A DNA stretch of 64,000 nt from positions 1 to 64,000 of the forward strand of contig DBTT01000053.1 of the NCBI GenBank assembly GCA_002307185.1, in the 5' to 3' direction. The DNA comes from Bacteroidales bacterium UBA1309. GTDB lineage: Bacteria; Bacteroidota; Bacteroidia; Bacteroidales; Dysgonomonadaceae. Shown piece after piece: positions 8,629 through 18,191 of the stretch (position 1 is its first letter; each line of letters opens with the position of its first letter). The notes beneath the pieces are model-generated. The model was given only the letters and a program-made list of their open reading frames with translations. It was not told the origin of the DNA and did no database searches. The position numbers and the translations under genes were made by a program.

Positions 8629-9870
8629 ATGTACGATTATTTAATATTCATCTATGCCGGCTTGGTGCGCTTGGCTCAATATTTCAACCCTAAAGCCCGC
8701 CTGATGATAGATGGCCATCGGCAAATATTTCGCATACTGGAACAAAATATCGACTCTACATCCAGGTATATCTGGTTTCATGCAGCATCGTTGGGGGAGT
8801 TTGAGCAAGGAAGACCTGTGATTGAAAAAATAAAGGCTGAATATCCCCAATACAAGATTTTGCTTACTTTTTTTTCTCCCTCAGGCTATGAAGTAAGGAA
8901 GAACTATCCCTTTGCCGACATCGTGTGCTATCTTCCTTTTGACAGGCGCAAAAACGTGCTTCGCTTTTTGAAGATTGTGAAACCAAGTATTTCTGTCTTT
9001 ATCAAATACGAGTTTTGGTACAACTACTTGACAGAATTGCACCGCCAGCAGATTCCGACATATATTGTGTCGGCAATTTTTAGACCTACCCAGCTGTTTT
9101 TCAGATGGTATGGCGGCCGTGCGCGCAAAGTGTTGAGGTATTATGCGAAAATTTGTGTGCAAAACGAGTCTTCCAAAAAAATGTTGGAAAATGTCGGGGT
9201 CACAAATGTCGTTGTATGTGGTGATACACGCTTCGACAGGGTTTTTGATATAAGCAAGCAGGCAGCAGATCTACCCTTGATAGAACGATTTGTGAAAAAT
9301 AAAGTTTCTGGTGAGAAGCAGCTAACTTTGGTGGCAGGCAGTTCTTGGCCAAACGATGAAGATGTTTTGATTCCTTATTTCAATAAAAATACAGCTTTAA
9401 AGTTGATTGTTGCGCCACACGAAATTCATGAATCTCATTTGGGGGCAATTGAAAGCCGCCTCCAGCGACCTGCGATACGTTATAGCCAATTGGAAGGTCT
9501 CAATCCGGAAGATTACGATTGTGTGATAATCGATTGTTTCGGGTTGTTGTCTTCAATCTACCGTTATGGCGAAATAGCCTATGTGGGGGGTGGTTTTGGC
9601 GTAGGTATCCACAATGTACTCGAAGCGGCAGTTTATAACATCCCCGTCGTTTTTGGACCTAATTATCAGAAATTCAGAGAAGCCAATCATTTGATAGAAT
9701 TTGGTGGCGGATACTCCTTTGATAGTGGCGAAAGCTTTGCCAAACTCATGGATGAGTTTTTTTATCAACCTCAGATACTAGCAAATGCTGGAAACCTAGC
9801 TGGTGATTATGTGTTGAGAAACACGAATGCTGTAGAAAAAGTGATGTCGGTGTTGAAAAATAATCTCTGA
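8629..9870 (+). CDS. waaA: 3-deoxy-D-manno-octulosonic acid (Kdo) transferase
   Basis: A 413-residue GT30-type glycosyltransferase that transfers Kdo from CMP-Kdo to the lipid A precursor on the cytoplasmic face of the inner membrane. An N-terminal hydrophobic anchor (about 3-17) is followed by the conserved segment FHAASLGEFEQGRPVIE, which carries the catalytic Glu of the family, and by GDTRFDR near residue 198. The C-terminal half contains VGGGFGVGIHNVLEAA, the nucleotide-sugar binding region. Located just after gltX. Confidence 0.94.
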   Translation: MYDYLIFIYAGLVRLAQYFNPKARLMIDGHRQIFRILEQNIDSTSRYIWFHAASLGEFEQGRPVIEKIKAEYPQYKILLTFFSPSGYEVRKNYPFADIVCYLPFDRRKNVLRFLKIVKPSISVFIKYEFWYNYLTELHRQQIPTYIVSAIFRPTQLFFRWYGGRARKVLRYYAKICVQNESSKKMLENVGVTNVVVCGDTRFDRVFDISKQAADLPLIERFVKNKVSGEKQLTLVAGSSWPNDEDVLIPYFNKNTALKLIVAPHEIHESHLGAIESRLQRPAIRYSQLEGLNPEDYDCVIIDCFGLLSSIYRYGEIAYVGGGFGVGIHNVLEAAVYNIPVVFGPNYQKFREANHLIEFGGGYSFDSGESFAKLMDEFFYQPQILANAGNLAGDYVLRNTNAVEKVMSVLKNNL

Positions 9871-9912
9871 TTTTATACATCTAAATACCCAATTACCCCG
9901 ATAATTTATTTC

Positions 9913-9947
9913 TTGGTTCTATTTTTACTCATATTTTCCTATCTTTG
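9913..9947 (+). promoter_or_regulatory. Candidate promoter of the 7TM-HD gene
   Basis: A TATCTTTG -7 box at 9940-9947 matches TAnnTTTG. The nearest TTG (9913-9915) is 24 bases upstream, a little further than usual, so the -33 assignment is uncertain. It lies 43 bases before the start codon at 9990. Confidence 0.5.
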
Positions 9948-9989
9948 TTCTAAGATACGTTTAATTGATTTATTGATAGATAACTTTCT

Positions 9990-12083
9990 ATGGCTAACGA
10001 AAATATCAAGAAATTTTCCATCCCTTTGGTTGCCTATTTTGTGACAGCCATCATTCTGATTGCAATATCGTTTCCCCGTGAAGGTAAGTTTAAGTACAAT
10101 TTCACTCAAGGAAAACCTTGGAAATACGGATTGTTGACAGCCCCCTTTGATGTCACAATCTATAAGACAGACGCCGAAGTTGAAGTCGAAAAAGATAGTA
10201 TAAAAAATTACAATAGACCATTTTTCTTTTCCATCAACGTCGATATTGCTACAAAATCATTAGCTAATTTGCATAAAAATTCAGTTAATGGCAGAAAACA
10301 TAGAAATGTTACGAAAGCGTATTTTGACTATTTGAGTAAACAACTCAAATTCATTTATGAAAAGGGCGTTATCTCGTCTGCCGAATATGAAAAAATAGAA
10401 AAAACACAATCGCAGGAGCTTCGGATCAAAACCAATAACATGGCCGTGGCAAGGCCTATAAATTCGTTTTACACCATCAAATCGGCCTATGAGTGGATAC
10501 TTGCAAATTGTCCGTCCAATATGGATGTAGAACAATTAAAGCGGTTGGATATAAGTTCCTACATCACGGACAATGTGATTTATAACAAAGATTTATCTGA
10601 AAAAGCTTTGAATGAATACCTCTCCAAGGTGATGATTTCAGTGGGAGTTGTTCAAGCTGGAGAGAAAATAATCGACCGGGGAGAAATTGTGGATGCGCAA
10701 GCTTACCGCGTGCTGCTTTCGCTCCAAAAACAGACCCAGCTGCGTACCGGATCCCGTCAATATCAGGCCATGCTTCTTTTGGGCGAAATCATGTTGATCA
10801 GTGTTTTTTTATTTGTTTTTTATAGCTATTTGCTGCTCTATCGCCCACGCGAATTCTACAACAAGAAAAATGCTGTTTTCATGCTTTTGCAAATAACGGC
10901 ATTTTGTATCATTACCGGCTTTTTCTCCACGGATAAAGGTTTTTTCAATGCCTATATCATTCCATTTGCGATCCCAACCATCATGATACGCACATTCATT
11001 GATTCGCGCACGGCTATGGTTACCCATACCCTGACGACCATGATTTGTTCGTTGATGGTGCCCTTCCCCGCGGAATTTATCGTGCTGCAGATTGCCGCAG
11101 GGTTTGCTGCTGTTTTTAGTCTGAAGGATTTGACCGAAAGGTCTCAGTTGATCCGCAGTGCCTTCATCGTATTGTTGGCTTATGTTTTGACCTATGTGGG
11201 TATTGTTTTGGCACAAGATGGTGACATTACCAAAGTTTTTTGGAGGATGTTTGTCTATTTCGGCATCAACTTCATATTCCTCACATTCACCTATTTTCTT
11301 GTTTATTTCTTTGAAAAGACTTTTGGTTTCATATCTGGTGTCAGCATGGTGGAATTGTCAAACATCAACAAGCCTCTTCTGCTCGACTTGTCAGAAAAGG
11401 CACCCGGCACATTTCAGCACTCGCTGCAAGTTTCCAATTTGGCTGCTTCTGCCGCATTGAAGATTGGAGCAAATGCATCCCTGGTCCGCACGGGTGCTTT
11501 ATACCACGATATTGGAAAAATGGTGAATGCCGAATATTTCACCGAAAACCAGTCTCCGGGATTCAACCCACATACCTTGCTTTCCTATAAAGAAAGTGCG
11601 AAAATCATTGTCAGCCATGTGGCAGATGGTGTGAAGATGGCCAAAAAGCACAATATTCCGCAACAGATTATCGATTTTATCGAGACACATCATGGTACAG
11701 GAAAGGCAAAGTTCTTTTATAATTGCTATAAAAATGCACACCCTGATGAAGACATTGAAGAATCTGACTTTAACTATCCAGGCCCCAATCCTTTTAGCAA
11801 AGAAACAGCCATTTTGATGATGGCAGATACCGTGGAGGCTGCATCGCGAAGTCTGACAGAGTACACCGAAGAGAATATTTCCCGTTTGGTGAACAACCTT
11901 ATTGAGGGACTCGTCCGCGATGGGCTTCTTCGTAAGGCTCCAATCACATTTAGGGATATTGAGACAGTGAAAAGTGTTTTTTGCGATAAACTCAAAACCA
12001 TATACCACACGCGGATCAGTTATCCGGAGTTAGTAAAAAAAGAAGAAGTGCCGGATACCCTGCAATCTTCTTCTTCTGATTAA
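9990..12083 (+). CDS. 7TM-HD family phosphohydrolase (PgpH-like, probable c-di-AMP phosphodiesterase)
   Basis: A 697-residue membrane protein. Order: one N-terminal membrane segment (about 12-28), a long extracytoplasmic 7TMR-HDED-like domain (about 30-255), a block of about seven membrane segments (about 258-460), and a cytoplasmic HD domain (about 470-680). Metal-binding residues are visible as FQHSLQV (His near 476), YHDIGK (HD near 506), SHVADG and ETHHGTG, with a later Asp in MMADTVEAASR. Members of this family in Firmicutes (PgpH) hydrolyse c-di-AMP to pApA. The same role here is inferred from architecture. Confidence 0.9.
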   Translation: MANENIKKFSIPLVAYFVTAIILIAISFPREGKFKYNFTQGKPWKYGLLTAPFDVTIYKTDAEVEVEKDSIKNYNRPFFFSINVDIATKSLANLHKNSVNGRKHRNVTKAYFDYLSKQLKFIYEKGVISSAEYEKIEKTQSQELRIKTNNMAVARPINSFYTIKSAYEWILANCPSNMDVEQLKRLDISSYITDNVIYNKDLSEKALNEYLSKVMISVGVVQAGEKIIDRGEIVDAQAYRVLLSLQKQTQLRTGSRQYQAMLLLGEIMLISVFLFVFYSYLLLYRPREFYNKKNAVFMLLQITAFCIITGFFSTDKGFFNAYIIPFAIPTIMIRTFIDSRTAMVTHTLTTMICSLMVPFPAEFIVLQIAAGFAAVFSLKDLTERSQLIRSAFIVLLAYVLTYVGIVLAQDGDITKVFWRMFVYFGINFIFLTFTYFLVYFFEKTFGFISGVSMVELSNINKPLLLDLSEKAPGTFQHSLQVSNLAASAALKIGANASLVRTGALYHDIGKMVNAEYFTENQSPGFNPHTLLSYKESAKIIVSHVADGVKMAKKHNIPQQIIDFIETHHGTGKAKFFYNCYKNAHPDEDIEESDFNYPGPNPFSKETAILMMADTVEAASRSLTEYTEENISRLVNNLIEGLVRDGLLRKAPITFRDIETVKSVFCDKLKTIYHTRISYPELVKKEEVPDTLQSSSSD

Positions 12084-12102
12084 AAGTTTCTTACGAACTG
12101 CG

Positions 12103-13947
12103 CTATTTGTCTTTGGGGCGATTGTTATCATACAATGCCTTCAGCAAGTCTTCTCTTTTTAATTTGGTGAGCGTTTTGGTGATACTTGGGCGGAAGCTCC
12201 GGTCATACCAGAAGAAGAATTGGCGTTGGTTCAATTTTTCATCTTTGGAATGCGCTGTGTAAACCTTTTCCAAAGTATAAGGATGGTACCCTGTATAATA
12301 AATTTCAGTGGCCAAGGTCATCGGGGATGGCGTGAAATCTTGCACTTGTTCTAACTTAAAACTCAATTGTTTAGTTTCTACAGCCAAGTTTGCCATATCC
12401 GCTTCCGAACATCCTGGATGGGAGGATATAAAATAGGGGATCAATTGTTGGTTCAACCCACTTTCTCGGTTGATGCGTTCGAATTCTTGCTTGAATTTGT
12501 GAAACAAGCCGAACGATGGTTTACGCATGATTTTCAACACGTCGTCGGATGTATGTTCGGGTGCAATTTTTAATCGTCCCGACACATGTTTTGAAATAAG
12601 TTCCTTGGTGTATTCGGCTGCCACCTCATTCAGCTTTTCATCCTTGCCTTGATGCAGCATCAAATCGTAACGGATTCCGCTTCCTATAAACGATTTTTTT
12701 ATTCCCGGCAAAGCATCCACCGAACGGTAAATATCGAGCAAGGCACTGTGATCCGCATTCAGATTCTTGCAAATGTTCGGATGCACGCAAGAAGGGCGTC
12801 TGCATTTGCCGCATATGCTCAAATCTTTTCCCTTCATGGCATACATATTTGCTGAGGGACCTCCCAAGTCACTTAAATAGCCTTTGAAATCGGGCATTTC
12901 CGCTACCTTTTTCACTTCTTCTAAAATTGATTTTTTCGAACGGGAAGCGATAAACTTGCCTTGATGTGCCGAAATCGTACAAAAGGCGCAACCTCCAAAA
13001 CATCCTCGGTGGATATTCACCGAAAATTTAATCATCTCAAAAGCGGGGATCGTTTTCCCTTTGTATTTTGGATGAGGTAGCCTCGTGTAGGGCAAGTCAA
13101 ACGAAGCGTCTATCTCCTCTTCTGCCATGGGTGGATAAGGAGGATTGATGACAACGCATTTTTCTTCAAACGTTTGAATGATTCGCGAGGCGTGCATCAT
13201 GTTCGATTGCTCTTCAACGATGCGGAAGTTTTTTGCCTGTTTCATTTTGTCTTTCAGGCATTCTTCATGGCTGGAGAGTTGAATGTCGCTGGTTTCGCTA
13301 TCGAAGTATGGCAACAACTGCTCCGTCAGATATGCTGTCTGGGGAATATCTCTTAGCTCAGAAATATTTTTTCCGGCCTTCAATTGTTTCACTATTTCGG
13401 TCAACGGGTTTTCGCCCATGCCATAAACCAGCAAATCGGCCTGTGAATCCACCAAGATAGACGGTTTCAGGCAGTCGTCCCAGTAATCATAATGTGTGAC
13501 ACGCCTTAGTGAGGCTTCAATGCCCCCTAAAACAAGCGGAGTATCCGGAAAAAGTTTCTTGAGTACTTGTGAGTAAACAACAGATGGTCTGTCGGGACGC
13601 ATTCCTGATTTTCCATCAGGCGTATAAGCGTCGTCGGATCGGAGACGTTTGTTGGCGGTGTAATGGTTTATCATTGAGTCCATTGCTCCAGCCGTGACAC
13701 CGAAAAAAAGACGGGGTTTTCCCAGTTTTTTGAAGTCGCGTAAGTCGTCCCGCCAGTTTGGTTGAGGTACAATTGCCACTTTTAGCCCCGATTTTTCGAG
13801 CATACGACCTATTACTGCTGCCCCGAATGAGGGATGATCTATGTATGCGTCACCTGAAAAAAGGATAACGTCCAACTCGTCCCATTCTCTTAATTCTATC
13901 TCTTTTTTTGTTGTCGGAAGCCAGTCCGTTAATCTATATTCGTTCAT
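12103..13947 (-). CDS. YgiQ family radical SAM protein
   Basis: A 614-residue radical-SAM protein. The N-terminal part (about 1-290) resembles the cobalamin-binding-like region of the family. The iron-sulphur Cys cluster C-x3-C-x2-C is at about residues 315-322 (GCFGGCAFC), and GIRYDLML and APEHTSDDVLKIMRKP follow in the radical-SAM barrel. A second Cys cluster, CGKCRRPSCVHPNIC, lies near 380. Length fits the family. YgiQ proteins are widespread but their reaction is not established. Convergent with the 7TM-HD gene, 19 bases apart. Confidence 0.93.
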   Translation of the reverse strand: MNEYRLTDWLPTTKKEIELREWDELDVILFSGDAYIDHPSFGAAVIGRMLEKSGLKVAIVPQPNWRDDLRDFKKLGKPRLFFGVTAGAMDSMINHYTANKRLRSDDAYTPDGKSGMRPDRPSVVYSQVLKKLFPDTPLVLGGIEASLRRVTHYDYWDDCLKPSILVDSQADLLVYGMGENPLTEIVKQLKAGKNISELRDIPQTAYLTEQLLPYFDSETSDIQLSSHEECLKDKMKQAKNFRIVEEQSNMMHASRIIQTFEEKCVVINPPYPPMAEEEIDASFDLPYTRLPHPKYKGKTIPAFEMIKFSVNIHRGCFGGCAFCTISAHQGKFIASRSKKSILEEVKKVAEMPDFKGYLSDLGGPSANMYAMKGKDLSICGKCRRPSCVHPNICKNLNADHSALLDIYRSVDALPGIKKSFIGSGIRYDLMLHQGKDEKLNEVAAEYTKELISKHVSGRLKIAPEHTSDDVLKIMRKPSFGLFHKFKQEFERINRESGLNQQLIPYFISSHPGCSEADMANLAVETKQLSFKLEQVQDFTPSPMTLATEIYYTGYHPYTLEKVYTAHSKDEKLNQRQFFFWYDRSFRPSITKTLTKLKREDLLKALYDNNRPKDK

Positions 13948-14261
13948 CGAAGCAAAGGTATAAATTTCTATTTAGGATTCGATATTTTGGTTGATCATAC
14001 CATTAAAGGATAAAGCCTCCATTTTTGTTCAAAATCAAATTTTTTTCCTGTTTTTTTGATGTGTTAAATAACATGTTTTTGGTGTTTTAGACCCGAGTCT
14101 AATATGTTAAATTAACACTGCTCTTTTTAGCTATATGTGTGCAGTTTGTTTATAATAAGCCACTTAACTTGTAAATAAACAATTAAAAGATATAACTATT
14201 GTGAAAAATTTGGTTCGGTTGTGTTTCGCTCCTATCTTTGCTGATGAAGAATTGATCATTT
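13948..14261. other. Divergent intergenic region
   Basis: 314 bases, AT-rich, between the start codons of ygiQ and the HAD gene. It holds the HAD promoter described separately. Other than short T-runs and a TAATATGTTAAATTAACA-like partial palindrome near 14100-14117, I see nothing: no open frame with coding character and no strong stem-loop. Confidence 0.6.
14209..14240 (+). promoter_or_regulatory. Promoter of the HAD hydrolase gene
   Basis: TTTG (14209-14212), 20 bases, then TATCTTTG (14233-14240): both elements match the Bacteroidota sigma-70 (SigABfr) consensus. The ATG follows 21 bases after the -7 box. Confidence 0.75.
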
Positions 14262-14918
14262 ATGGAAAAATTTTGTGTGTTGTTTGATATGGATGGCGTG
14301 ATAATTGATACCGAATCTCAATACGATGAGTTTTGGGCTCAGGCCAACATAAAATACAACATTGGCATACCGGATATAGCTCAGAGAGTCAAAGGTTTTA
14401 CACTCCCAAGCGTTATCTCAACATATTTCTCCGATCGTTCTGTAGAAGTAAAACAAGCCGTCGCAGATGAATTAATAGAATGCGAACGGAACATGCACTT
14501 TCCAGATGTAAACGGAGCGTCAGAATTTGTGCAATCGCTCAAAGAAGCCGGAATTAAAATTGCTTTGGTAACCAGCTCGCTAAACACGAAAATGGAAGCA
14601 GTTTATCGCAAAAAACATTTTGATGAGGTATTTGATGCAGTTGTGACAGCAGATGACATTACAATCGGTAAACCGGATTCGATGTGCTACCTATTGGCAG
14701 CCAAAAGATTAGGATATTCTCCTGAAAATTGCTTCGTGATGGAAGATGCATTATCCGGAATAGCTGCAGGAAACGCAGCTAGAATGAAAGTGATTGGTCT
14801 GACAACCACCAATCCGGCCCATGTGATTGAAGACAAGGTATTGAGAGTAATACCCGACTTCGCTAATTTCACACTCTCCGATTTGAATTGCCTATTTAAG
14901 CAAAACAGCCAACAATGA
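14262..14918 (+). CDS. HAD family phosphatase (beta-phosphoglucomutase-like)
   Basis: A 218-residue cytoplasmic haloacid-dehalogenase enzyme. Motif I is FDMDGVIIDTE at residues 8-18, with the nucleophile Asp9 and the acid/base Asp11. Motif II is the Ser/Thr in VTSSLN near 106, motif III the Lys in IGKPDS near 140, and motif IV EDALSGI near 164. A helical cap between residues 16 and 85 puts it in the beta-PGM-like subgroup, which acts on sugar phosphates and similar small substrates. The specific substrate cannot be told. It stands as a single gene with its own promoter; the RlpA-like gene follows after 72 bases. Confidence 0.85.
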   Translation: MEKFCVLFDMDGVIIDTESQYDEFWAQANIKYNIGIPDIAQRVKGFTLPSVISTYFSDRSVEVKQAVADELIECERNMHFPDVNGASEFVQSLKEAGIKIALVTSSLNTKMEAVYRKKHFDEVFDAVVTADDITIGKPDSMCYLLAAKRLGYSPENCFVMEDALSGIAAGNAARMKVIGLTTTNPAHVIEDKVLRVIPDFANFTLSDLNCLFKQNSQQ

Positions 14919-14990
14919 TTCAGGTAGCTGTCAGTCCAATCGATTGATAGCGTGATAATTGCCTGTTCGGTTAAAAAAAACAAACGAATT

Positions 14991-15398
14991 ATGAGTAAGA
15001 AATTTGTTCTTGGACTCCTATTTATTTTTGCAACAATATTCACTACGCAAATTTGGTCACAAGAATCTATTTATGCCACTTATTATGCAAACAAGTTCCA
15101 TAATAGGAAAACTTCCAGTGGCGAACGCTATTTAAAAAGTGCATACACTTGTGCACACAAATCACTACCTTTCGGTACTTACCTGTTGGTTCGTAACCCG
15201 GACAATGGAAAAGAAGTAATTGTGAAGGTGAATGACCGCATGTCGAAAAGAACCAGATCAGGATTGGATCTGTCATATGCGGCAGCCAACGAGCTGGGAA
15301 TGATCCGCCATGGCGTGAAGCGTCTCGAAATATCAATTTTGGATACAACAGCACTCGCTCTTAAGCGCAACGAATTGTTAGTGAGCAACGATTGGTGA
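14991..15398 (+). CDS. Septal ring lytic transglycosylase RlpA-like protein
   Basis: A 135-residue exported protein. A signal peptide (1-24, ending IWSQ) precedes a double-psi beta-barrel domain of the RlpA type: ATYYANKFHNRKTSSGERY, then AHKSLPFGTYLLVRN, then VKVNDRMSKRTRSGLDLSYAAANELG. The conserved His (AHKSLPFG) and Asp (NDR) of RlpA transglycosylases are present. It likely acts on denuded peptidoglycan glycan strands. There is no SPOR domain, so it is a minimal RlpA. I chose the Met at 14991 because the signal peptide begins there; the earlier start at 14952 adds a non-signal stretch. Confidence 0.82.
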   Translation: MSKKFVLGLLFIFATIFTTQIWSQESIYATYYANKFHNRKTSSGERYLKSAYTCAHKSLPFGTYLLVRNPDNGKEVIVKVNDRMSKRTRSGLDLSYAAANELGMIRHGVKRLEISILDTTALALKRNELLVSNDW

Positions 15399-15443
15399 TT
15401 TAGAGAGTTTTTCTCTCTATCCAGTTTAGGAAAGGCAAGGACG

Positions 15444-15491
15444 CAAAGACAAGAATTTTATCAGATCTTGTCTTTGTGTTCTTCTCTTTTT
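15444..15491 (+). terminator. Stem-loop after the RlpA-like gene
   Basis: Perfect 11-bp arms caaagacaaga (15444-15454) and tcttgtctttg (15466-15476), followed by a T-rich tract (tgttcttctcttttttt). It lies 46 bases after the stop codon. The right arm also contains TTG bases that may serve as the -33 element of the next gene. Confidence 0.65.
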
Positions 15492-15500
15492 TTATCTTTG
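15468..15500 (+). promoter_or_regulatory. Promoter of rarA
   Basis: TATCTTTG at 15493-15500 is a good -7 box; TTG at 15468-15470 is 22 bases upstream. The -33 region lies within the terminator stem of the preceding gene, so the two signals overlap. The rarA ATG is 17 bases after the -7 box. Confidence 0.6.
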
Positions 15501-15517
15501 TTGGAAAAGAATTTATT

Positions 15518-16792
15518 ATGCCAGCACCATTAGCCGAACGGTTACGCCCCAAAAATCTTGATGAATATATAGGCCAGAAGCACCTTGTGGGTGAAGGGTC
15601 TGTATTGAGGCGGATGATCGATTCTGGACGTGTACCATCATTTATTCTCTGGGGGCCTCCAGGCGTAGGTAAAACCACCCTGGCGCAGATTATTTCTAAC
15701 ACATTGGATACACCCTTTTTTACCCTCAGTGCGATCAATGCCGGCGTGAAGGATGTGCGTGAAGTGATTGAATCGGCAAAGAGAAACCAATTTTTCGAGA
15801 CGACGAAGAATCCAATTCTCTTCATTGATGAGATCCATCGTTTCTCGAAGTCGCAACAAGACTCCTTGCTAGGGGCTGTTGAGACGGGCGTGGTGACCTT
15901 GATTGGTGCCACGACGGAAAACCCTTCCTTCGAAGTTATCCGTCCGCTGCTTTCGCGTTGCCAGGTATATGTGTTGAAATCGCTTGACAAATTGGATTTG
16001 GAAACGCTGCTTGCAAGGGCGCTTACCTCGGATGTTTACCTTAAGGAAAAGGAAATCAAGGTGGAAGAAACGGATGCTTTGTTCCGCTTTTCGGGCGGGG
16101 ATGCCCGGAAGTTGCTGAACATCCTTGATCTGGTGATTTCGGCGGAAGAAGAATCCGAAAAAATAATAATCAATGACCGAATCGTAACCGAACGCCTTCA
16201 GGAAAACCCTGCCGCATACGACAAAGGCGGAGAAATGCACTACGACATTATTTCAGCATTCATCAAGTCGGTTCGCGGAAGCGATCCCGATGCAGCCATT
16301 TATTGGTTGGCCCGGATGGTGGAGGGGGGAGAAGATCCCGCTTTCATTGCCCGCCGTTTGGTGATCTTGTCGGCAGAAGACATAGGGTTGGCCAATCCAA
16401 ATGCCCTGTTGCTGGCAAATGCCTGTTTTGATAGCCTCCAAAAGATTGGCTGGCCGGAAGGGCGTATCATCTTGGCCGAAACTGCGATTTATTTGGCCAC
16501 ATCCCCCAAGAGCAACTCTGCTTATCTTTCCATAGACGCGGCTATTGGCCTGGTCAAAGAAACGGGAAACCTTCCTGTTCCGCTCCATTTGAGGAATGCG
16601 CCAACCGGCTTGATGAAAGAACTGGGATATGGCAAGCAATACAAATACGCACACGATTTTCCCGACCATTTTGTGGATCAGGAATATCTGCCAAAGGAAT
16701 TAAACGAGCGGAAAATATGGAATCCACAGTCGAACCCTTCTGAAAGTAAATTGGTGGAACACCTGCGGAAATTGTGGAAGAGAAGGTTTTGA
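15518..16792 (+). CDS. rarA: Replication-associated recombination protein A (RarA/MgsA AAA+ ATPase)
   Basis: A 424-residue AAA+ ATPase that acts at stalled replication forks and at DNA gaps, related to clamp loader subunits. It starts PAPLAERLRPKNLDEYIGQ, the usual N-terminus. Walker A is GPPGVGKTT at residues 46-54, Walker B is FIDEIHRF at about 100-107, and sensor 1 lies in GATTENPSFE. The C-terminal part (GGEDPAFIARRLVILSAEDIG) is the conserved tetramerisation region. I chose the Met at 15518 because upstream residues are hydrophobic and fall within the promoter. Confidence 0.95.
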   Translation: MPAPLAERLRPKNLDEYIGQKHLVGEGSVLRRMIDSGRVPSFILWGPPGVGKTTLAQIISNTLDTPFFTLSAINAGVKDVREVIESAKRNQFFETTKNPILFIDEIHRFSKSQQDSLLGAVETGVVTLIGATTENPSFEVIRPLLSRCQVYVLKSLDKLDLETLLARALTSDVYLKEKEIKVEETDALFRFSGGDARKLLNILDLVISAEEESEKIIINDRIVTERLQENPAAYDKGGEMHYDIISAFIKSVRGSDPDAAIYWLARMVEGGEDPAFIARRLVILSAEDIGLANPNALLLANACFDSLQKIGWPEGRIILAETAIYLATSPKSNSAYLSIDAAIGLVKETGNLPVPLHLRNAPTGLMKELGYGKQYKYAHDFPDHFVDQEYLPKELNERKIWNPQSNPSESKLVEHLRKLWKRRF

Positions 16793-16803
16793 GGCTTCAT
16801 TCA

Positions 16804-17907
16804 TTATTTCCAGATGCTTGTGTTTATTTCTCCTTTTATGGTTTCACTTAGTGCCGGGAAAAATGTAAAACCGGTTTCTTTTTCAAGTTGGCTGACATTC
16901 ATCTGAAAAGAAGTGAAAGTTGCAGATGAACCGGGATTGGCATTGTTGATTTTGTATGCTATCGTGTAATAGTTGCTTCCCCGTTTTTGAGCTAAGGCTT
17001 TGAAATAGTATTTGGGTAGGGCGAACTTTGCTCCTACTTTGTCCAAGACATAAGACACCGAGTTGTCTGTCGATGTTTTTATCATGGCACCGGTGACAAC
17101 GTACATCGTGTCGCAGTTTTTGGTCCACGTTCTTATCTGGTTTTCTAAATCAACCCATATGCCTTGATTCAGTACTGAGTTTTGCGCCGTCATATTTGAA
17201 AAATAGAATGTCGTGTAATTTTCAGCCACATTGTAAGTCCTGTCAGCACTTGGCAGTTGGTGTCCGCGGTCGTAACCGGATATCCCTCCAAAAAGATTTG
17301 CCTGATAGCCTGAGAGAATGAGCGGGTCGTAAGCCCATTCTTCTGTTCTTGAAGTGCTGCCGATATAATTTTCGTGAAGAGGATAGGCAACCCAGTAGGC
17401 TAACTTCATGCTGGTATCGTAGAACATCGTGTAATTGCGCATATAGGAGCGTGCACCAGGCAGGAAGCGGGTGAGCTTGATACAATTTTCTATTGTGGTG
17501 TCTTTTGGCATTTCAAAATAATTTCCGTTGAAAACATATCCTCCGTCAGATGCAGGCTTTTGACTAACATATAGCCTTTTAGTCGTTATTCCGGAAGAAA
17601 CGACAAGCTGTGCAAAACGCTCACTACTCGATGAGTTTTTTTCGAAATGGATCTGGATTTTCATGGTGTCATTGCCACTTTTCGATGAAAAACTTATCCA
17701 TGATTGATTGTCGGCTTCTTTTATCTCCCAAGTGCCAGGTGTCTCGATCAACAGCGAGGCATGTCCTTCTGCGGCAACAAAACGCGTTGTGTCCATTGAC
17801 AAATTCAGGGGAACTTCCTCCGCATCGGTGTTATTTTCATTTTGTGAGCAGGAAATAATAAGAAAAAAAAAGACCGATATGAAAAAAACGAATTGAATTT
17901 TCGGCAT
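16804..17907 (-). CDS. Exported DNA/RNA non-specific endonuclease lipoprotein with BACON domain
   Basis: A 367-residue lipoprotein nuclease. The signal peptide ends in LIISC near residue 20, a lipobox. A BACON-type beta domain follows (about 35-110: FVAAEGHASLLIETPGTWEI...SWISFSSKSG), a module thought to tether Bacteroidota surface enzymes to targets. The catalytic part is an Endonuclease_NS (NucA/EndoG) domain: YDRGHQLPSADR near residue 210 carries the DRGH active site, and NMTAQNSVLNQGIW carries the metal-binding Asn. It should cut extracellular DNA or RNA. I chose the Met at 17907 because the signal peptide starts there. Convergent with rarA, divergent from the EEP nuclease gene 284 bases away. 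Confidence 0.9.
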   Translation of the reverse strand: MPKIQFVFFISVFFFLIISCSQNENNTDAEEVPLNLSMDTTRFVAAEGHASLLIETPGTWEIKEADNQSWISFSSKSGNDTMKIQIHFEKNSSSSERFAQLVVSSGITTKRLYVSQKPASDGGYVFNGNYFEMPKDTTIENCIKLTRFLPGARSYMRNYTMFYDTSMKLAYWVAYPLHENYIGSTSRTEEWAYDPLILSGYQANLFGGISGYDRGHQLPSADRTYNVAENYTTFYFSNMTAQNSVLNQGIWVDLENQIRTWTKNCDTMYVVTGAMIKTSTDNSVSYVLDKVGAKFALPKYYFKALAQKRGSNYYTIAYKINNANPGSSATFTSFQMNVSQLEKETGFTFFPALSETIKGEINTSIWK

Positions 17908-18160
17908 TGAATGAATAAATTTTGCCACGATTATGTTATATAAATTTTGAAGAATAAAATTCTGGTGTCTGTTTTGTACGACATTATTTGATGTAAAGCT
18001 ATTTAAAATTTTCATGGAGAACAAGACGGGTGACTTTAAATGGTTAAAAAAACAGCAACTAAATATTTTAATTATTTAATAATTAGATATTTACTTCTGA
18101 TTCATAAAATGTTAACAATAGCTTTTTATATTTTCTTATTTTTAAGCCAATAAAAAATAA

Positions 18161-18168
18161 TATCTTTA
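18161..18168 (+). promoter_or_regulatory. Candidate -7 box of the EEP-TonB-DUF5689 operon
   Basis: TATCTTTA at 18161-18168 differs from TAnnTTTG in the last base. It lies 23 bases before the start codon. No clear TTG at the expected -33 distance, only a T-rich stretch. Confidence 0.4.
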
Positions 18169-18191
18169 CCTGCTAAACAACATTTTTATGT